NCBI RefSeq assembly: GCF_000264905.1 | Contig: NW_006763132.1 | Coordinates: forward strand, 3,627,112 to 3,691,111 | Length of the DNA: 64,000 nt | Source: Stereum hirsutum FP-91666 SS1 | Taxonomy: Eukaryota > Basidiomycota > Agaricomycetes > Russulales > Stereaceae | Direction of reading: 5' to 3' | Shown: positions 34,387 to 47,749 of the stretch, one piece after another | Position numbering within the stretch: position 1 is the stretch's first letter | Layout: each line of letters starts with the position of its first letter | The notes under the pieces: model-generated | Told to the model about the DNA's origin: nothing | Seen by the model: only the letters and a program-made list of their open reading frames with translations | Databases searched by the model: none | Made by a program: the position numbers and the translations under genes

Positions 34387-35114
34387 GAGTTCTTTCACAG
34401 AACAGCACCACTCCAGAGTCACATAACTTACACACAAGATAGCATAGCATGGTGCGGCATGCCATGCGACATTTCCTTCGTTCGGCGTCTCTGAATTCTG
34501 ATATGTGCAACTCGGGTGGGCACGATCCAAGTATACATACTGTTCCTGTTATGTCGATACCTGTAGAGCGGGCAGAGCAATGATTCAGTGCCAGAGGGAG
34601 GAAAACGACCAAAATGTTATACCTGTAAAGACCGTATCAGAGACGATGGGCACCCCGGAAGCCAGTCATCGATATGCAAGGAAACCTGTCCATGTGAAAG
34701 CTGTTACTGATTTGTATACCTTGCCTTTCGCTTCATGGGAGGATAGGATCGGCTTCCGTTCCGTATAGTCGCGAGGCAATCGCGAGGTGTCTTGAGGCAT
34801 ATGTACCGTTCTGGGGGAAACACTGCGTGAGGGTCGTCCCACTTACACGAAGACTGCTGTCGTCGACTAAAGACATTTCAATGGTGGCTCCCACGAAAGA
34901 CAAAGCCGAATAAGGTACCAGATTAAAACTACAGAAAAATCAGCGCACAACAAAGAGACCATATAGATGAGAAGAAGAGAAAGGCAAGATATCAAGAAAT
35001 ATCAAGAGGCCGGCGACAGGACAAACGGAAAACGAGAGCGAGAAGAGAAGAGAAAAAAGGAAGTAAAAGGAGGGGAGGGAGCTCTCGGCTCAGTTGTGAA
35101 GTCGTTTGGCATGA
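34387..35114. repeat. Direct repeat flanking the membrane-protein gene, copy B
   Basis: Second copy of the approximately 700-bp repeat described at 31325-32021, located just upstream of the membrane-protein gene. It differs by indels and by the absence of the left hairpin arm. Confidence 0.75.
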
Positions 35115-35326
35115 CGACATAAAGCCAGGTTAAAATCATCCATAAGCAAGAGAAAGAAACGGTCAAAGCCCTGAAACAGAAAAACTAGAACAAACCATCG
35201 ATCGTTCCATACCACAGACCTACCAGCTCTTCGACCAATTCGCTCAATCACCCGCTCTGGCCCAACTCGCTCAACGCGACAACACAAAATAACCTGACGC
35301 AGAAAGCCAACCTAAATCACACCCCA

Positions 35327-38300
35327 TCACCGCTGCTCACCACCCCCAAAGCCCATCGTGTCCTGCTGCCCATAAGCCTGCCAAAGCAACTGCGCATTCT
35401 CCTCGAACATCTGCGGATTCATCTCCGCATTCGTCCTCCCCCCATTGCCCAACAACGCATACAAATCCTCGCCCAAGAAATCGTACCCCGAAAACGGCAG
35501 CCTCGACGTCTCCCAGGACGCCTTCCCGTTCGACGGGACGCCGATGGTGGGGTCTGGCGTCATGTTCGAGGGAATACCATCACCGTATGCGCCGGGAGTG
35601 TCGGGAGGTGGCATGTCGCCCGGAAGCGGACGCATGAGCTCGGCGGTGAGCATGCGACTTTGATGCGAGTGTGGATGAGGATTGAACCCGCTAACGACGG
35701 GAGATGTGTGTGACATAGTATTGTCGGACGAGGTACCGTAATGTTGCTGCTGTTCGGCCATCTCGACCGATGTGCGTAGGTTGGAAACCCTTTGGTGTGA
35801 GCGAGGATCTTGTGGTTGGGCGTCGTAAGCTGAGGACGAGGAAGGACCGTAAGAGTTGTGCATGAGTGGTGGGCTCAGGCCCGTCGCTGTGTTTTGTCGA
35901 TGATCGTCGAGACGCGGTCGTGTGCGAAGGTCCTGGAAGCCGACGTCGTTCCGCTTGCGCTTCCCAGACGACGAGGATTCTGGCGTGAACCTATACCGTG
36001 AAAGGGAATTTAGTCTGAGCTGACACGGCACAATCATTAAAAAAAAGGCGGGTACGTACGAGCCCTGGCCCATCCCAGCACTCCCATGTTGTGACGCCCT
36101 ATCCTGTCCGCTCATCGGACTATCATGCTGCATGCCTTGCTGCAAGCCCGCCATGCCACCCATGTTCAACACCCTTCCCCTGACGACATTCAGCAGGTCC
36201 GACACGATCTCTCTGCAACGTTTCGAGCCCCGCCAAATATCTTGCATATCCTCGAGGATATTCACGCACTTTTCGGCATCGGCGATGAGGTTGGCGATGA
36301 GCTCAGGCTCGTTGATGTAGGAGACACAGCGGAGGAGTAAGACGCCGGATAGCTGTGGAAGAAGTAATTGATCAGTACGAGACGGAGAGGAAGAAGGGGT
36401 AGAAGGGGAGTGTACTGTGATATGTTGCACGGCGAAAGCTAGATGGTGCGAGGTCGGGATCATCTCCTTGACGATCTCACCAATCCGAATACCTGGAGGT
36501 CGGGCGCCCTCGTTATTATCATAATATAAAACAAGAAAACTAGACGAAAACATACATGACTTCGCGGCAGTAAAACACATATTCAAATGGTGCATATCCG
36601 ACGGCGTCGTCGGTGGATCAGCCATGAAAGGTCGATCTACGCCACCCAATCAGCCTCAGGTACTCCACCAGAGAACCTAGTTAAAATGCAGCTCACGAAG
36701 GTTGATGATTGCAGAATAATAAACAAAGAACGTGATCAGACAAAGCGCAAGCATATCCGGGTTCTTCGTCTCGTTCGCCGCGAACCGGATACTGTGTGGC
36801 AACGTTTGGTGCCTGGGCCACAAACAATAGCTTCGTCAGTTTCACTGCATCGAAAGCAGGGTGAAAGCATGCTCACCAAACCTCGAGCTCATTCCCTAAC
36901 ACCTTGATCGTCTCCTCTGTGTCTTCCCGGTCTGGGTCCTTGAACCTGGGCGACTGTACAAAACGGACGACTTTGCCTGCGATGACGTAGATTCGCAGTA
37001 GTCTGGGCGAACAGAAGGACGTGTCAGCTTAAGGACCGAAACTGTGGAGGCAATGATAATATAGATGGAGAACTGGGGGTAGGACACTCACGCAACGAAA
37101 CCAGTCATATAACTTGTCGTCCCCGCAGGTGAGACAGTGCTCCCTTCACATGTCGCTAGCAGTTGCGCATCGTCCAGCTCCGCCGCTACCAAATGAACGT
37201 ATGCAAGGTCTGTCAGCAGTCTTTCTTTTCCAGTGGAAGTACGAGCGTAGGAGGGGGACTGAAACTGAACTTACGCATCTCAACATCACAGTCGTCGTCA
37301 TGCGCTCCACAAGGTCTTCCAAGCGCGATGGAAAGTACGCGATCGAGACCATAGACGCACCACCATACCCTTCTCCGCATCTCTTTTTCGAATGCGTTGA
37401 CGGGCGTTCGTCGTGGCGTACGCTACAACAAACGGATGTGATTCAAGATCAGGTGCATTTAAAAGGCGGGGGGTGATGAGAGACGTACGTGAAGACCGAG
37501 ATCCTGAGCTCGTCGGATCGCTTGACCGGCGTTAATCCACGACTGGGCAAGTGCTGGAAATAAAATGAGTACGGTCAGATCAAGGGTGGCTAGAATGAGG
37601 AAAGAGCTCTATTTACTGTTCCATCCAGCGTTGCAAATTGCCAATAACGAAAGGCACTGTACACTGGGCAGAATATTAGTTTCGCGGGAGCAAGTAAGCA
37701 AAGGAGAACAGCTTACTGCTCAATCGAAGATCCACCGGAACCCATCCAGAACAACAACTGTGCTCTCTCATAAAAGCTACACCACAACCCACACGTCAGC
37801 CACCCCATCCAACCATCCCATTCCATGGGACTTGACGAGAAAAAAAGGACTCACTCCATCCCACTAAAATTCGCCGCCGTACTCGCCGCCGCCTGTTTTT
37901 CCTTCTCCTTCTCTTTGCCATTCCCCGCCGCAGCCCCACCGGGCGAATTCGGATGCGAACTCCCCTTCTGCCTTGCCGTCAACGTCGCCCCACACGCAAA
38001 CACCGCAAAAAGACAACACAAAAACGCAGAATCCTTCGACGGCTTCCCCGCATGCCGCATCTCCATCGCCTCCACGTATCTCCGCAAGAAGATCTGCTGT
38101 TGGAGGATGGGGAAGGTGTGGTGGATGTGCGTGAAGTAGCACGTGACGAGCTCGTCGGCGACGGTGCTGGAGGGATATTTGATGTGTTCGGCGCGGGGGA
38201 GCGCGTCCTGTTGGCGGAAATGTTTGTTGGGGGTGAAGAAGGGAAATTCCATGTCGACGGCTTGTTTGCTGGAGGAACCGTTGGAGGCAGGAGAGGCCTC

Positions 38301-39702
38301 GACGGCCTGGGAGTCTTGCAGCGAGTTCAGGGCGTCGACGAGCATGTATGAGGATGCACCTCCGATGTATCTGGGTGAGACGTGAGATGTAAGAGACCTG
38401 CCAAGTGCAGAAGTTGGTCGTACGACCGCTCACCGTAGCGAGCCGTATGAATCCTTCGTCAGGTGCGAGAATCGGTCCGACCATCGACCTTCTCCACCGT
38501 CGTCTTCAGGTTCGAGGACGTGTGAGCTGGGGGCTGGGCTGAGCGTCGATGACGGTTGGGTTTGGTCTGATCCTGCATGGCGGGCGAGTTTCTGGATGGC
38601 CGCGGAGGGGTGATAGGGCGGTAAGGTGTCTTGGACCGTGGAGTGGTGGGATGAAGTGGTGGGGTGATTCCCGCTCGTCGTGGAGGACTCTCGTAGTCCC
38701 CGGAATCTACACAAGTACCAACTTGTCAGTGACTGTGAAGAACGAGAATGCGAATCTCGTTATGCCTGGGCATGAATCATTGCAACCTGGATACCGCCCG
38801 ACAACGGCTCGGGCACCTATACAACATCATGCAAGTTTCGGTCGCTATAAAGAAGTACGCGGTGATGGGTGCACCGACGGATACGACGCGGATTCACAGG
38901 CACAGACGCGAAACATGCATGCTCTCGGGCGCCACTTACGCCAACCCATGGAGAACAGCATTCCGGCCATCACCCCCACAGCACTGGCAAATGCACACGC
39001 TCATGATCCACGAAGCGACGATCCTTATTTGGAACGAAAAAAGTTGGGGGGACTTACGGCAACGCTCTATCGTCTGTATCGAGCCAGGTCTCAAAGGCGC
39101 GCGCCATGGGGATCATCTTCTGTACCGTATCCTCGAGCTTCGCAAGCCGGTTATCGACGTTGGTGGCATATCTGAACTTTCAAATGAGAAACACGGGAAG
39201 ATTGTGGAAATTGGAATGAATTTGGCTGCTTACTGCCTTGCACCGGCGGCATTGTCGTGAATCTCGCGGACTAGAGAGAAAGAGAGACGAGTCAAGATTA
39301 GAGAATATGAAAGTAATGAAAGGAAGGACGCACAGGAGCATGTCTTTCCTGAGGACAAACAGTACGCGCATGGATCCTAGGGACGGCCGGGCGATCAGAC
39401 AAACGGAAAGACGGCAGGAGTAAGGCGGAGGAGATACCTGTCCGTCACATTTAATCTGAAGAAGGATGAGAGCCGATTCTAGCTGGATAGGATAGGCCGC
39501 ATACACACCTTGCGTTTCCTGCAGGTCTCGCAGGCGCGCCAGACCCGCGCCCGCATCTTGACGGTGCTGGTTGGACGGTGCCCATAACAGTCAGTCCCTT
39601 ACGTTGACTCGCGAGCAGAGCACAAGACGAATCGAATTTCAACACTCACCTCTCTTCGGACGGGGCCACGTCGGACGGACCTGGTTTACCCGAGCTCTGC
39701 AT
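35327..39702 (-). CDS. Zn(II)2Cys6 transcription factor with fungal-specific TF domain, second gene
   Basis: Nuclear regulator with a canonical zinc cluster spread over three exons: WRACETCRKRK (about 39560-39510), IKCDGQ (about 39460-39440) and DPCAYCLSSGKTCS (about 39375-39333), matching C-x2-C-x6-C-x5-C-x2-C-x6-C exactly. Next is NAAGARQYATNVDNRLAKLE, the linker and coiled coil. The fungal-specific domain shows ELVTCYFTHIHHTFPILQQQ (about 38130), ALAQSWINAGQAIRRAQDLG (about 37530) and RRRVWWCVYGLDRVLSIALG with RPCGAH (about 37330). The start at 39702 gives MQSSGKPGPSDVAPSEE. The C-terminal 250 residues are disordered (Ser/Gln/His-rich), ending DTMGFGGGEQR. More than ten introns of about 50-70 nt interrupt it. 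It is not a close paralogue of the regulator at 1468-6871. Targets are unknown. Confidence 0.88.
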
Positions 39703-41887
39703 CGTCGTGGGCGTGGGCGTCGTCGAGAAGGCGTCGTGCTCGTCGTTGGAGGCAGTGAGGGGAATCCTAACACTTTCGCACGAGAAACAGGGCCCCTGTG
39801 CGCTTACTCCGTGCCCAATATCTCTTCTTTCTCCACGTGACCTGCTTACAGACGTCTCACGCGAGAGGCCGCCACCCCGCGCCGATCGCCACAGAGAATG
39901 ATAATGAACGGCTCATTCGACCCCCATTTTTTCCGTCCGACTTCCAATCATCGTCGTCGAAAACATTCGAACCGTGCAGGAAAGTCCGGACGCGGAGGCT
40001 ATCGACAGAGTCGTCCAGGCACTCCTCTTCCCACCGTCGGTCTTGCGCTCGGAGTGTCGGCGTAATCGGGGTTGGTCGTATCTTCCTCTCGATCGGCGTC
40101 CAAGACGTCCTCGACACAAATCAAATCCTCCAATCATGCCGACGGTACAGATACGGTGACTAAAAATGACAAAGGGCTCCGTGCCTAGAAGAGAAAGTCT
40201 AACCTAAATGCGGACTTCTATTGTCCCCCAAACACGCAGGAGGCACTTTGCTTCGGGCACAACGATCCTCCACAAACCACTATTGCTGACTTACGGCCAA
40301 GAGAGCTCTGTGAACGAATGGTTGTTGGCAGTGATTCAACTGAAATAAACCGACAATTCGTCGGATGACAGCCACTGTGATCAACCTCAATATCTTTATC
40401 GTGCCTCTCGAACTGAGACCGGCTATCCAACCACAAGCCTAAACATTTATAGTCAAACGTCGTATTAGCGGCAAAGAGAGAATCCACTAAACTTGCATCA
40501 CTAGGAGCAAGCGATGACAACAGAAGCGCAGAAAGAAGAAGCAGAAGACGACAGGTCGACGCATCCAGTTAGAAACACAGCGAGACCTCCTCATTGTTCC
40601 TGAATGTTTAATCCTCCCAGACGAAGGCACAGGCGACATCGATGAAGATGTCGACATGATATGATGGTGCAACCAAGAGTCCGCCGGTCCTGGAAGATAC
40701 AGGTCGGTGCAAGTAATGTCAGGATCTACACAGTCCCTATCAGCGCCGATTAGACCAGACTCGATCTCACCGGCGGCCCTATATATGTCAACATCAATGG
40801 CGTGCGCTGTGAAGTCCGTCGCGATCGGGGACGATGCGACAGGGTATTTTCTTGACCAGTGGATGTACGGTACGGACTTTGAGAAGACAGGAGTACTGCT
40901 GTTTCAAGCTCAGAATGGGATATGCATCGTTGGACGGAAGTAATTATGGCGGGATGAAGGAGTACCTGCAGCCGTCGGAGATAAGTACTTTCAATATCGG
41001 GCATCCGACCAGGGTGGAGGGTGTATCGGCCCATCGGTGGACAAACAGGAAAGAGAAAACACAAGTATATGGCCCGCAGAGCAGACCAGAGTGGTGCAGC
41101 GGTACTTAGACTACAGTGTCCTCTGAAGGCTTTTCACCCGAGTCAAGTCAGCTCCAGATTCCGAACTCGCTTCCTCCCACCGAGATGTTAAGAACTCAAA
41201 TTCAACTGCACCAGACAGAAAGAAAACCAACCCAACCAAAGAAACACCCGACATTCCGTGTCGGAATCCAAGTCCAACTCCGACTGAGGACTGCGTCTTT
41301 TGGAAGCTCTGAGCCGAACGTTGGCACACGACGAACACTAGCGCACAAGCACACGATCCACGACGTTCACTAGACCCGGCGGACTATTAGAGGGGGAGAA
41401 AGAGCGACGAGGAGTCCACGGGGCAAAAACATAGGAGAGGACAAGTTGGGGGAGACGCGACAGCGGCGTAACGGCCCGCCTTGGGCCCGCCGTTGCCCGG
41501 CGGGATGTTTTCTTTTTCCTGCCATTCTTTTAGCCCGCCGGATAGGCTCAGGCCCAATATCCTTGGGTGTCAGTCCCGAATTCAACGCTCGTATGCACAC
41601 AGCCAGTCCTTCTTTCCTTTCGGGCGGCGCCCCACTCAAACGTCGCTCGAGCACAGACAGAAAACCATATCATATTTTGGACCTCGTTCACTGGCAAAGT
41701 CTATTTTACACGTACAGTAAGAACCACGAAACTTGTACACTTGGTTGCATGTCCAGCATGCAACCAACTGGCAACGATACAAATACAAAATCTCAAGAAA
41801 TACAGACAAAAATACAGATCGGCCATAACTCCAACGCACGAACACTCAACACTCACGGAAAAGAAACACACTGAACGTCAAGGCCCG
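39703..41887. other. No gene assigned
   Basis: About 2.2 kb between the second zinc-cluster gene and a membrane-protein gene. Two plus-strand frames at about 40707-41109 (AIGDDATGYFLDQWMYGTDF and SNYGGMKEYLQPSEISTFNI) look mildly protein-like but have no recognised motif and no joined exon chain. The rest shows short overlapping frames only. Confidence 0.35.
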
Positions 41888-43583
41888 TTATCCAAACGCA
41901 GCACCGGTTACGTCCTTGCTCTCACGTCCTCCTTCTAAATCACACGTATAAGTCGACATCGAGCCCCTCGCACCCTCCCCATCCCCATCCCTGTCCATTT
42001 CTGCAGTCAATCTCTCCATGCGATACGACGTCCCCATTCCTCTCCTGCTCCCCGTTCCTCTCCGTAGCTCAGCGGTCTCAATCATCGGATTTGAGTCAGG
42101 ATGGTACCCGTATGCGTATGGTGGTAAATTCAAAGTCGGTAACGTTGTAGATGCGGATGTACTGGCGATGGTGATAGCGGGGATTTTATTGTCGGAGAGG
42201 GTGGACTGGAGAGATGCAAGGAGGAGAATCGTGGTGGGGTACATGCCCTGTAATTAGTCGAATCGTCAGCACAGCAATGCTCAACCCCCACAAAGATAAA
42301 AGAAAGGACAGACCGCTAGACAGACCCAGACCGATGCGAAAGCGGAGTATGCAATGATAAAGGGGAGATCGACTTGGTTGCTTCGGGTGCTAACGTAGAC
42401 GCAGGACATCGCGAGATAAACGATCTGGGGGCATCGCAGTCAGTATCGTCAGCTTGACCCGAAGGCACGAATGTAAACACTGGAAACTGACCAGTAAGAA
42501 ACAATACACGACCCCCGACTCGATGAGCAGCGCGAGCATCCTAGAAACGGCTGTAGACCTCCCAAGACCGGGACCGGACCCGGAACTAGTGCCTGAGCCC
42601 CGAGTAGACGCGTTTTTGAGGACTCTGCGATGAATCCTTGTGGTTCGTCGTGAGCATGAACGACATAGACGATGGTGGTAAACAGTAAAGGCTCACCACG
42701 TCTCATACCCAATCACACCCGTCGTCCATAGATTTGTGAACAGTGTCAAACTATACGCTGCCAACAGAGCCTGCCACCCGTCCCCTTCGAGAATGGAAAG
42801 GCCTGTCGGCCCATCGAGAGCGTACACCAGAATTAAGATCATGAGTCCGACTAGGGTGGCTAGACTTCGAGTCAGGTCCACGTTACAGAAGGAAGAGGTG
42901 ATAATTCGGGCTCCTACCGAGCGTGAGAAGGCCACATATCATGATCCAGCGTCGAGCTCTCCGTCTAGATAGTAGCCGAGCACGCCACATAACCACCGCA
43001 TCGTTCAACATGAACTATACCCCAACAAAATCGAAGCCATGACCATAGGTAACGGCGCACAGGACATGTAAAAATATGACGGAAACGAACCCTCTACTCA
43101 CATTGACGCAAGGTAAACAATCCGTCCACGCCACCACAATCCCTCGAAACGAATCCGGCGGCACCTCTCCCAGGATCGACAATCGCATGTTCGTCCATAC
43201 CATCCATAGCGAGAACGCAGCATGACAGCTCGCGACGGCGAACATGAGGATCGTCACGGTCAGCATGATAGTCTTGCATCGTGTGAGATCGCCTCTTCGG
43301 CTGTGTGCATGGTATGGGGATTCGGAACGATTAGTGAGTATACATACATGAAGACAGCGATGGTGCTTACGCTATGATTGTTGTAGAGAATAAGACCATG
43401 CTGGCGTAGAACCCTGAGGAAGAAACAAGTTCAAATGAGCATTTCGTATCGCCCATTGGCCTGGAAAAAAAACGAACCGTAAACGACCATCTCGACCACC
43501 AGAGCTAAACCGTCTGCAACGACACCGTCGTAAATGCCCTGCAACTCAACACCTACACCAGCACCAGCAGGGTCCGTAGTCAT
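41888..43583 (-). CDS. Multi-pass membrane protein, paralogue 1
   Basis: Integral membrane protein of a family common in agaricomycetes but without known function. The start at 43583 gives MTTDPAGAGVGVELQGIYDG then VVADGLALVVEMVVYG, the first helix. Later segments are MLTVTILMFAVASCHAAFSL, AWTDCLPCVNV, the family signature LNDAVVMWRAW, SLATLVGLMILILVYALDG, SLTLFTNLWTTGVIGYETWR, MLALLIESGVVYCFLLIVYL and PTTILLLASLQSTLSD. About seven helices are followed by a polar tail (MDRDGDGEGARGS) to the stop at 41888. A paralogue with the same order lies at 47750-49251, on the other side of the LRR gene. Seven introns of about 50-70 nt are implied. The topology suggests a receptor-like protein, but no ligand or partner can be inferred. 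Confidence 0.75.
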
Positions 43584-44278
43584 ATCGGAGCCTTCACGTC
43601 GAGGAGCGGAAACGACGAAAAAAGGGAAGCTCTCAAATTCGAAGCCTTCTCGCCCGCAAGCCAGAAGCTTTATATATACACATTTCTTCGTCCGAAAACA
43701 GAAGACAGTCTGCCGTCCATGACGGAATAGAGAAAGTTTAAGGATAGGCTTACGGTGCCGCGATCGGTCTCCGTGAAGCGACTCAAAGTCCTGATTAGGC
43801 TGACGATCCTCGGTGCGCCCGCGTTCAGTTCAATGCGACTCTGAAGTATCTCGGAATGGACAAAGTGTATCCATAACGGTCCAATTCTAGACATTCCATT
43901 CATACCCTCACCCGTCGCTATGACGCTTTTTGTACGATCGCAGACCGAATACCCAGATTCATGCCGCGTGTCTGTGAACGAGGACGATCTGCAACAACGT
44001 TCTAGCCATAGCTAGGTGCCATGAGCTAAAGCACTGCTCAAAGTCTTCAGCATGTGCACAAACGAAGATAATGGTATACCGTATCATAAAGAATATCGTT
44101 ACAACGTGGACAAACCCAGATAAAACAATCGTCATGGCCTTCGATGCTCGACTACCACGCTACAAAAACAGTTCAAGAGAGTTCAAGTTAGCGAGGGCGG
44201 CAGGCGCGTAATGAAGAAGAGGACGAACTGACTGGGTATCGGATGGTAAGATAGTAAGTATGTTCAAGCTGCCACGAT
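43584..44278. other. Intergenic region
   Basis: About 700 bp between the LRR gene's 3' end and the start of the downstream membrane-protein gene, both on the minus strand. No gene seen. Confidence 0.4.
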
Positions 44279-47200
44279 TCACTGCGCAATACTACTCCTC
44301 AACCACGCTAAGAGCCCTTTACTGCCTTCTCTCTCCCAGACTCTCCTGTTTGGTACGCGGAACCTAAAACACAGGACACGATCCAATATCAATATCAACA
44401 CGACTTCATGCAAAAATGAAAAGCAAAAGATACGATGGATTTGGACTCACACATTACCCTCTACCAAGAATGCGTCCAACGGCATCAACCCCAACTCGCC
44501 CGGTAGCTTCCCAATCGAATTATCGCGCACATCCAACTCCTCCAGCTTCCACCTCTCCCTCTCCGTCGCAGCACCATCCCCAAGGACGTCCTTCACAAGC
44601 TCGACGAACCCATCCAACGCCTCTATCCTGTTCAATCTCAACCTGAGACAACGTAGTCCCGCTCTCCCAACGTCCTCAGAACCAGAATCCGAACTTGAAG
44701 TGGAGAGCAGAATGCCGGAGAGGAGGGCTTTGGAAAGTGCGCCGGCTGTGAGGTTATTATTCGATAGATCGAGAGTCCTTAGGTTCGGAAATATCTTCGC
44801 AATGATCTCCAGAACAGGCGTCTTCGTCCTCTTCTCTTCTGCCCCCTCGTCCGTCCCGTCTCGATGAACCCCGACATTCACCTCATCACTCAACCCACAC
44901 CCATCCAAAACCAACTCCTCCACCCTCCGAAACACGACACTCCCCGTCTCTCCCAGGTCAGGCAAGACAAAACACGGATCCGCCCTCCGCCCCTTCAACT
45001 CCAACACCCTCAACGCCTCCCACCAACCCTGCTTCACGATCAAATACAACGGCGCCAAAGCCACCGGCACGCCCAGATCCTCCCCGCTCCCCTGCCTCTT
45101 ATTATTGAAAGGAGCGGCTAGCGAGAATCCACGGCCGTGTGCCCGAGAGGGCGGTGAGACGGGAGGAAGTGTGAGCGTCTTGAGTCGATCGTCGTAATAC
45201 TTCGCCAGTGCGTTCTTAGCGCTCGCGTGGCTGAGCGCTATTCGTTGCCCTTCATCGTGTTCGTGCTCTTCTATAGTCGCAGCCGCGAGGGCCCTAGCCC
45301 TCCTCTTCCCTCCCTCCGTCAACAATCCCATCTCCGCCTCTATCTCCCACTGCTCCTTCACCGGCGCAACCTTCGCCACTGGTGGCGGAACCCTTCCTCC
45401 TTTCGCACTGGCTTGAAGAGGCAGCGGTGGCACGTCCGCGTCCTGTTCCGCCGCACTGGCCCTCAAATTCCCCGCGCTCCTCTGACTCCTCATCCTCGCC
45501 CTCCTATCCGCCTCGATCTCCCACGCTTCCCTAATCACCCTCTTCCCCACCATCACCTTGATCACGCCTTCGTCCTGGGCAGGAGGCGCACCCGCTATAG
45601 ACGCAAGCTCGAAATCGAGCGTCTTGGCCGGATTGGATTTGGCGAAGGCTTCGAGGAGGACGTCGCGGTTCACGCGCGTCTCTTCGAGGTCTAGGTCTTT
45701 CAGTTTCGGGAAGAATGGTGCTGTTGTTGGATCTGGGGACGAAGGGGAAGAGGAACCGACGTCGAGCTGCTCGAAGCCGCGGTCGTCGATGTCAGATTTC
45801 TTCATGAGCAGTTTCTCCAGTCTCTTCAGTCCGCCTAAGGATCTGATCAGACTACGGATGAAATCGACGCCGGAGTAGGATAGCGGGTTCTCGGAGAGGT
45901 CGAAGGTGACGATGTTGCGTGGGATAGAATCTACGTCGATGCCGCTCGCTACGAATCTGTTGGATGAGGCTATGAGGGAGGTTAGGCATGGGAGAGGTTC
46001 GTCGGCACGACGGATTTCCGGAGCGCCGAAGAGGTTTCCGGATGGAGCTCGTTTGTGGGTCGGCGAGGTGGTAGAGAAGGATGAGAAGGGGAGGGCGGTG
46101 AGTTGATTGTGTGAGATGTTGAGGGTTATGAGGGAGGGGAGAGCGAAGAGGGAGGCTGGAAGGGAAGATAGAGAGTTTCGGGAGAGGTCGAGATTAATGA
46201 GGGAGGGGAGGTCACCGAAAGTTGTTGGGAGGGAGGTTAATTTGTTGTCGTGCAGCTAGGATAGATCCATACGGTTATGAGTCCGCATGAACACGGTATA
46301 CAAGTAGATAAACTCACGTCAACGACCTTCAATGAACCAAACAAGGATATCTCGCTCTGGATCTCCACGATCTCGTTGTTCCACGCCTTCAGTACGCTTA
46401 GATCCTGCTGCTCGAACCACGTGGCGGATTCGTTGCCAGATTTCTTGCGTGGGGACTCGGGGAGTGGAAGTTCGTTGGGAAGGAGAGCCAGGGGCTCGGG
46501 TATGACGCCGAGATGGACTTCGAAGAGTGCAGACGGAATGCATGCGAGGGAGCGAGAGGAGATGTTAAGGTTGCCTAGAATGAAATAGAAGCAGGAAATC
46601 AACGGTCAGCGACTGCGTTCGTGAACTACGAGGTTGAATTGGGATCGAAGGTGTAGAAAAAAACACGTATATAACAATCACCCCTTTCACAATAAGCTCC
46701 AGGGCGATTCAATGGTGGCAAGCCGAGTGATTCGGTGTAAGTCGAAAGGACGCCACCGCCACAAAACTCGTTCCTGACCGTACACATGTGAGAACGAACT
46801 GACCTGTACTCCTCGCCCGTTCAATCGTCTCGCGCACAGACCACCTCCCCATGAAATCCGTCTCCTCCACCTCTGTCTTCCCAAACGTATCCGGAGCCGC
46901 GTCCTCCAGATTACCCCAACTCTCCGTAGCCGCCATTCCCGCCGATGCCTTGCTCGCCTTTTCCTGCGCCTTCTTCGCCTCTGCCCGTTTCAGCGCGATA
47001 GCCTCCTTGATGCTCAGTGCAGATGCCGCAGATTGGGACTTGGCTTGCTCATCTTCGACTTTGAGTGAAGGAACTGGAGGTCTGCGGGTAGAAGAGGCAG
47101 TCGAGGGCGAGGGCTTGTTCGGGGTCGACTTTGTTCGCAGGCGAGGCGACGGACTGGGTGCGGTAGGTGACAGACGAGCATTAGCACCAAATCTGGGCGT

Positions 47201-47446
47201 CGGAGGAGTCAACGGTGTTCGTGGTGATGTCGTTCTGACAGATGAAGTCGTTCGCAGACGAGACTGTCCAGAAGGCGAAGTGGGTGAAAGTGGCGCATTC
47301 GCTGGCGGAGAACGCGGTGTGTTGGGGGAGGGAGAGCGCCATCGGGACGAAGGGGGGACTAGACGCGAGCTGGACGGTATGGATGTTGTTGATGTTGTCG
47401 TTGATTGAGGACGCGAACGTGAGGTCGGTTGAGGTAGACGCGACAT
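44279..47446 (-). CDS. Leucine-rich repeat protein, LRRC40-like
   Basis: Cytosolic or nuclear LRR scaffold protein of about 900 residues. The start at 47446 (MSRLPQPTSRSRPQS) opens a Ser/Pro/Thr-rich disordered N-terminus, then a basic helix (IKEAIALKRAEAKKAQEKA) and TDFMGRWSVRETIERAR. After an intron come LRRs: LNISSRSLACIPSALFEV, LKVVDLHDNKLTSLPTTFGD, LINLDLSRNSLSSLPASLFA, LITLNISHNQLTALPF. A central insert contains KKSDIDDRGFEQLDVG and charged helices, and a second LRR group follows: LRTLDLSNNNLTAGALSKAL and LEELDVRDNSIGKLPGEL. The end, VEGNVFRVPNRRVWEREGSK then GLLAWLRSSIAQ, matches the closing cap of LRRC40-type proteins (GNP...LL.WLR.R). A decayed partial copy lies at 18530-19045. Confidence 0.85.
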
Positions 47447-47749
47447 CTTTGTGCTATCAAAGAAAGAGGCGATCACAGAAATTCAACGGAGTCAACGTGG
47501 GGGTGGCGAGCAGCCATATTCGGCGAAGGCCGTGCCTGCAGCTGGTGGCACCGTGTGTGGCCCAGATCAGTCACTGACTCGTAGAAGAGTCCGTCCATCC
47601 TTTGGAGTTTGATAAATATCATTAATGTAGTTGATGGCTTCACAGATAAATACACATCATTCACCCAACAAAACTATCGGTGGGCCAACAATATACTCCC
47701 TTGTGCAAGTTTCCACCGAACCGAAATCAAACTCCTTCCTCCGAGTCGA

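Noticed and set aside
31325..35114. Direct repeats of about 700 bp flanking an internal gene, like the LTRs of a retrotransposon
   Set aside because: The enclosed gene is a multi-pass membrane protein. No gag, protease, reverse transcriptase, integrase, primer-binding site or polypurine tract was seen. The tail fragment at 28 kb fits a tandem duplication better.
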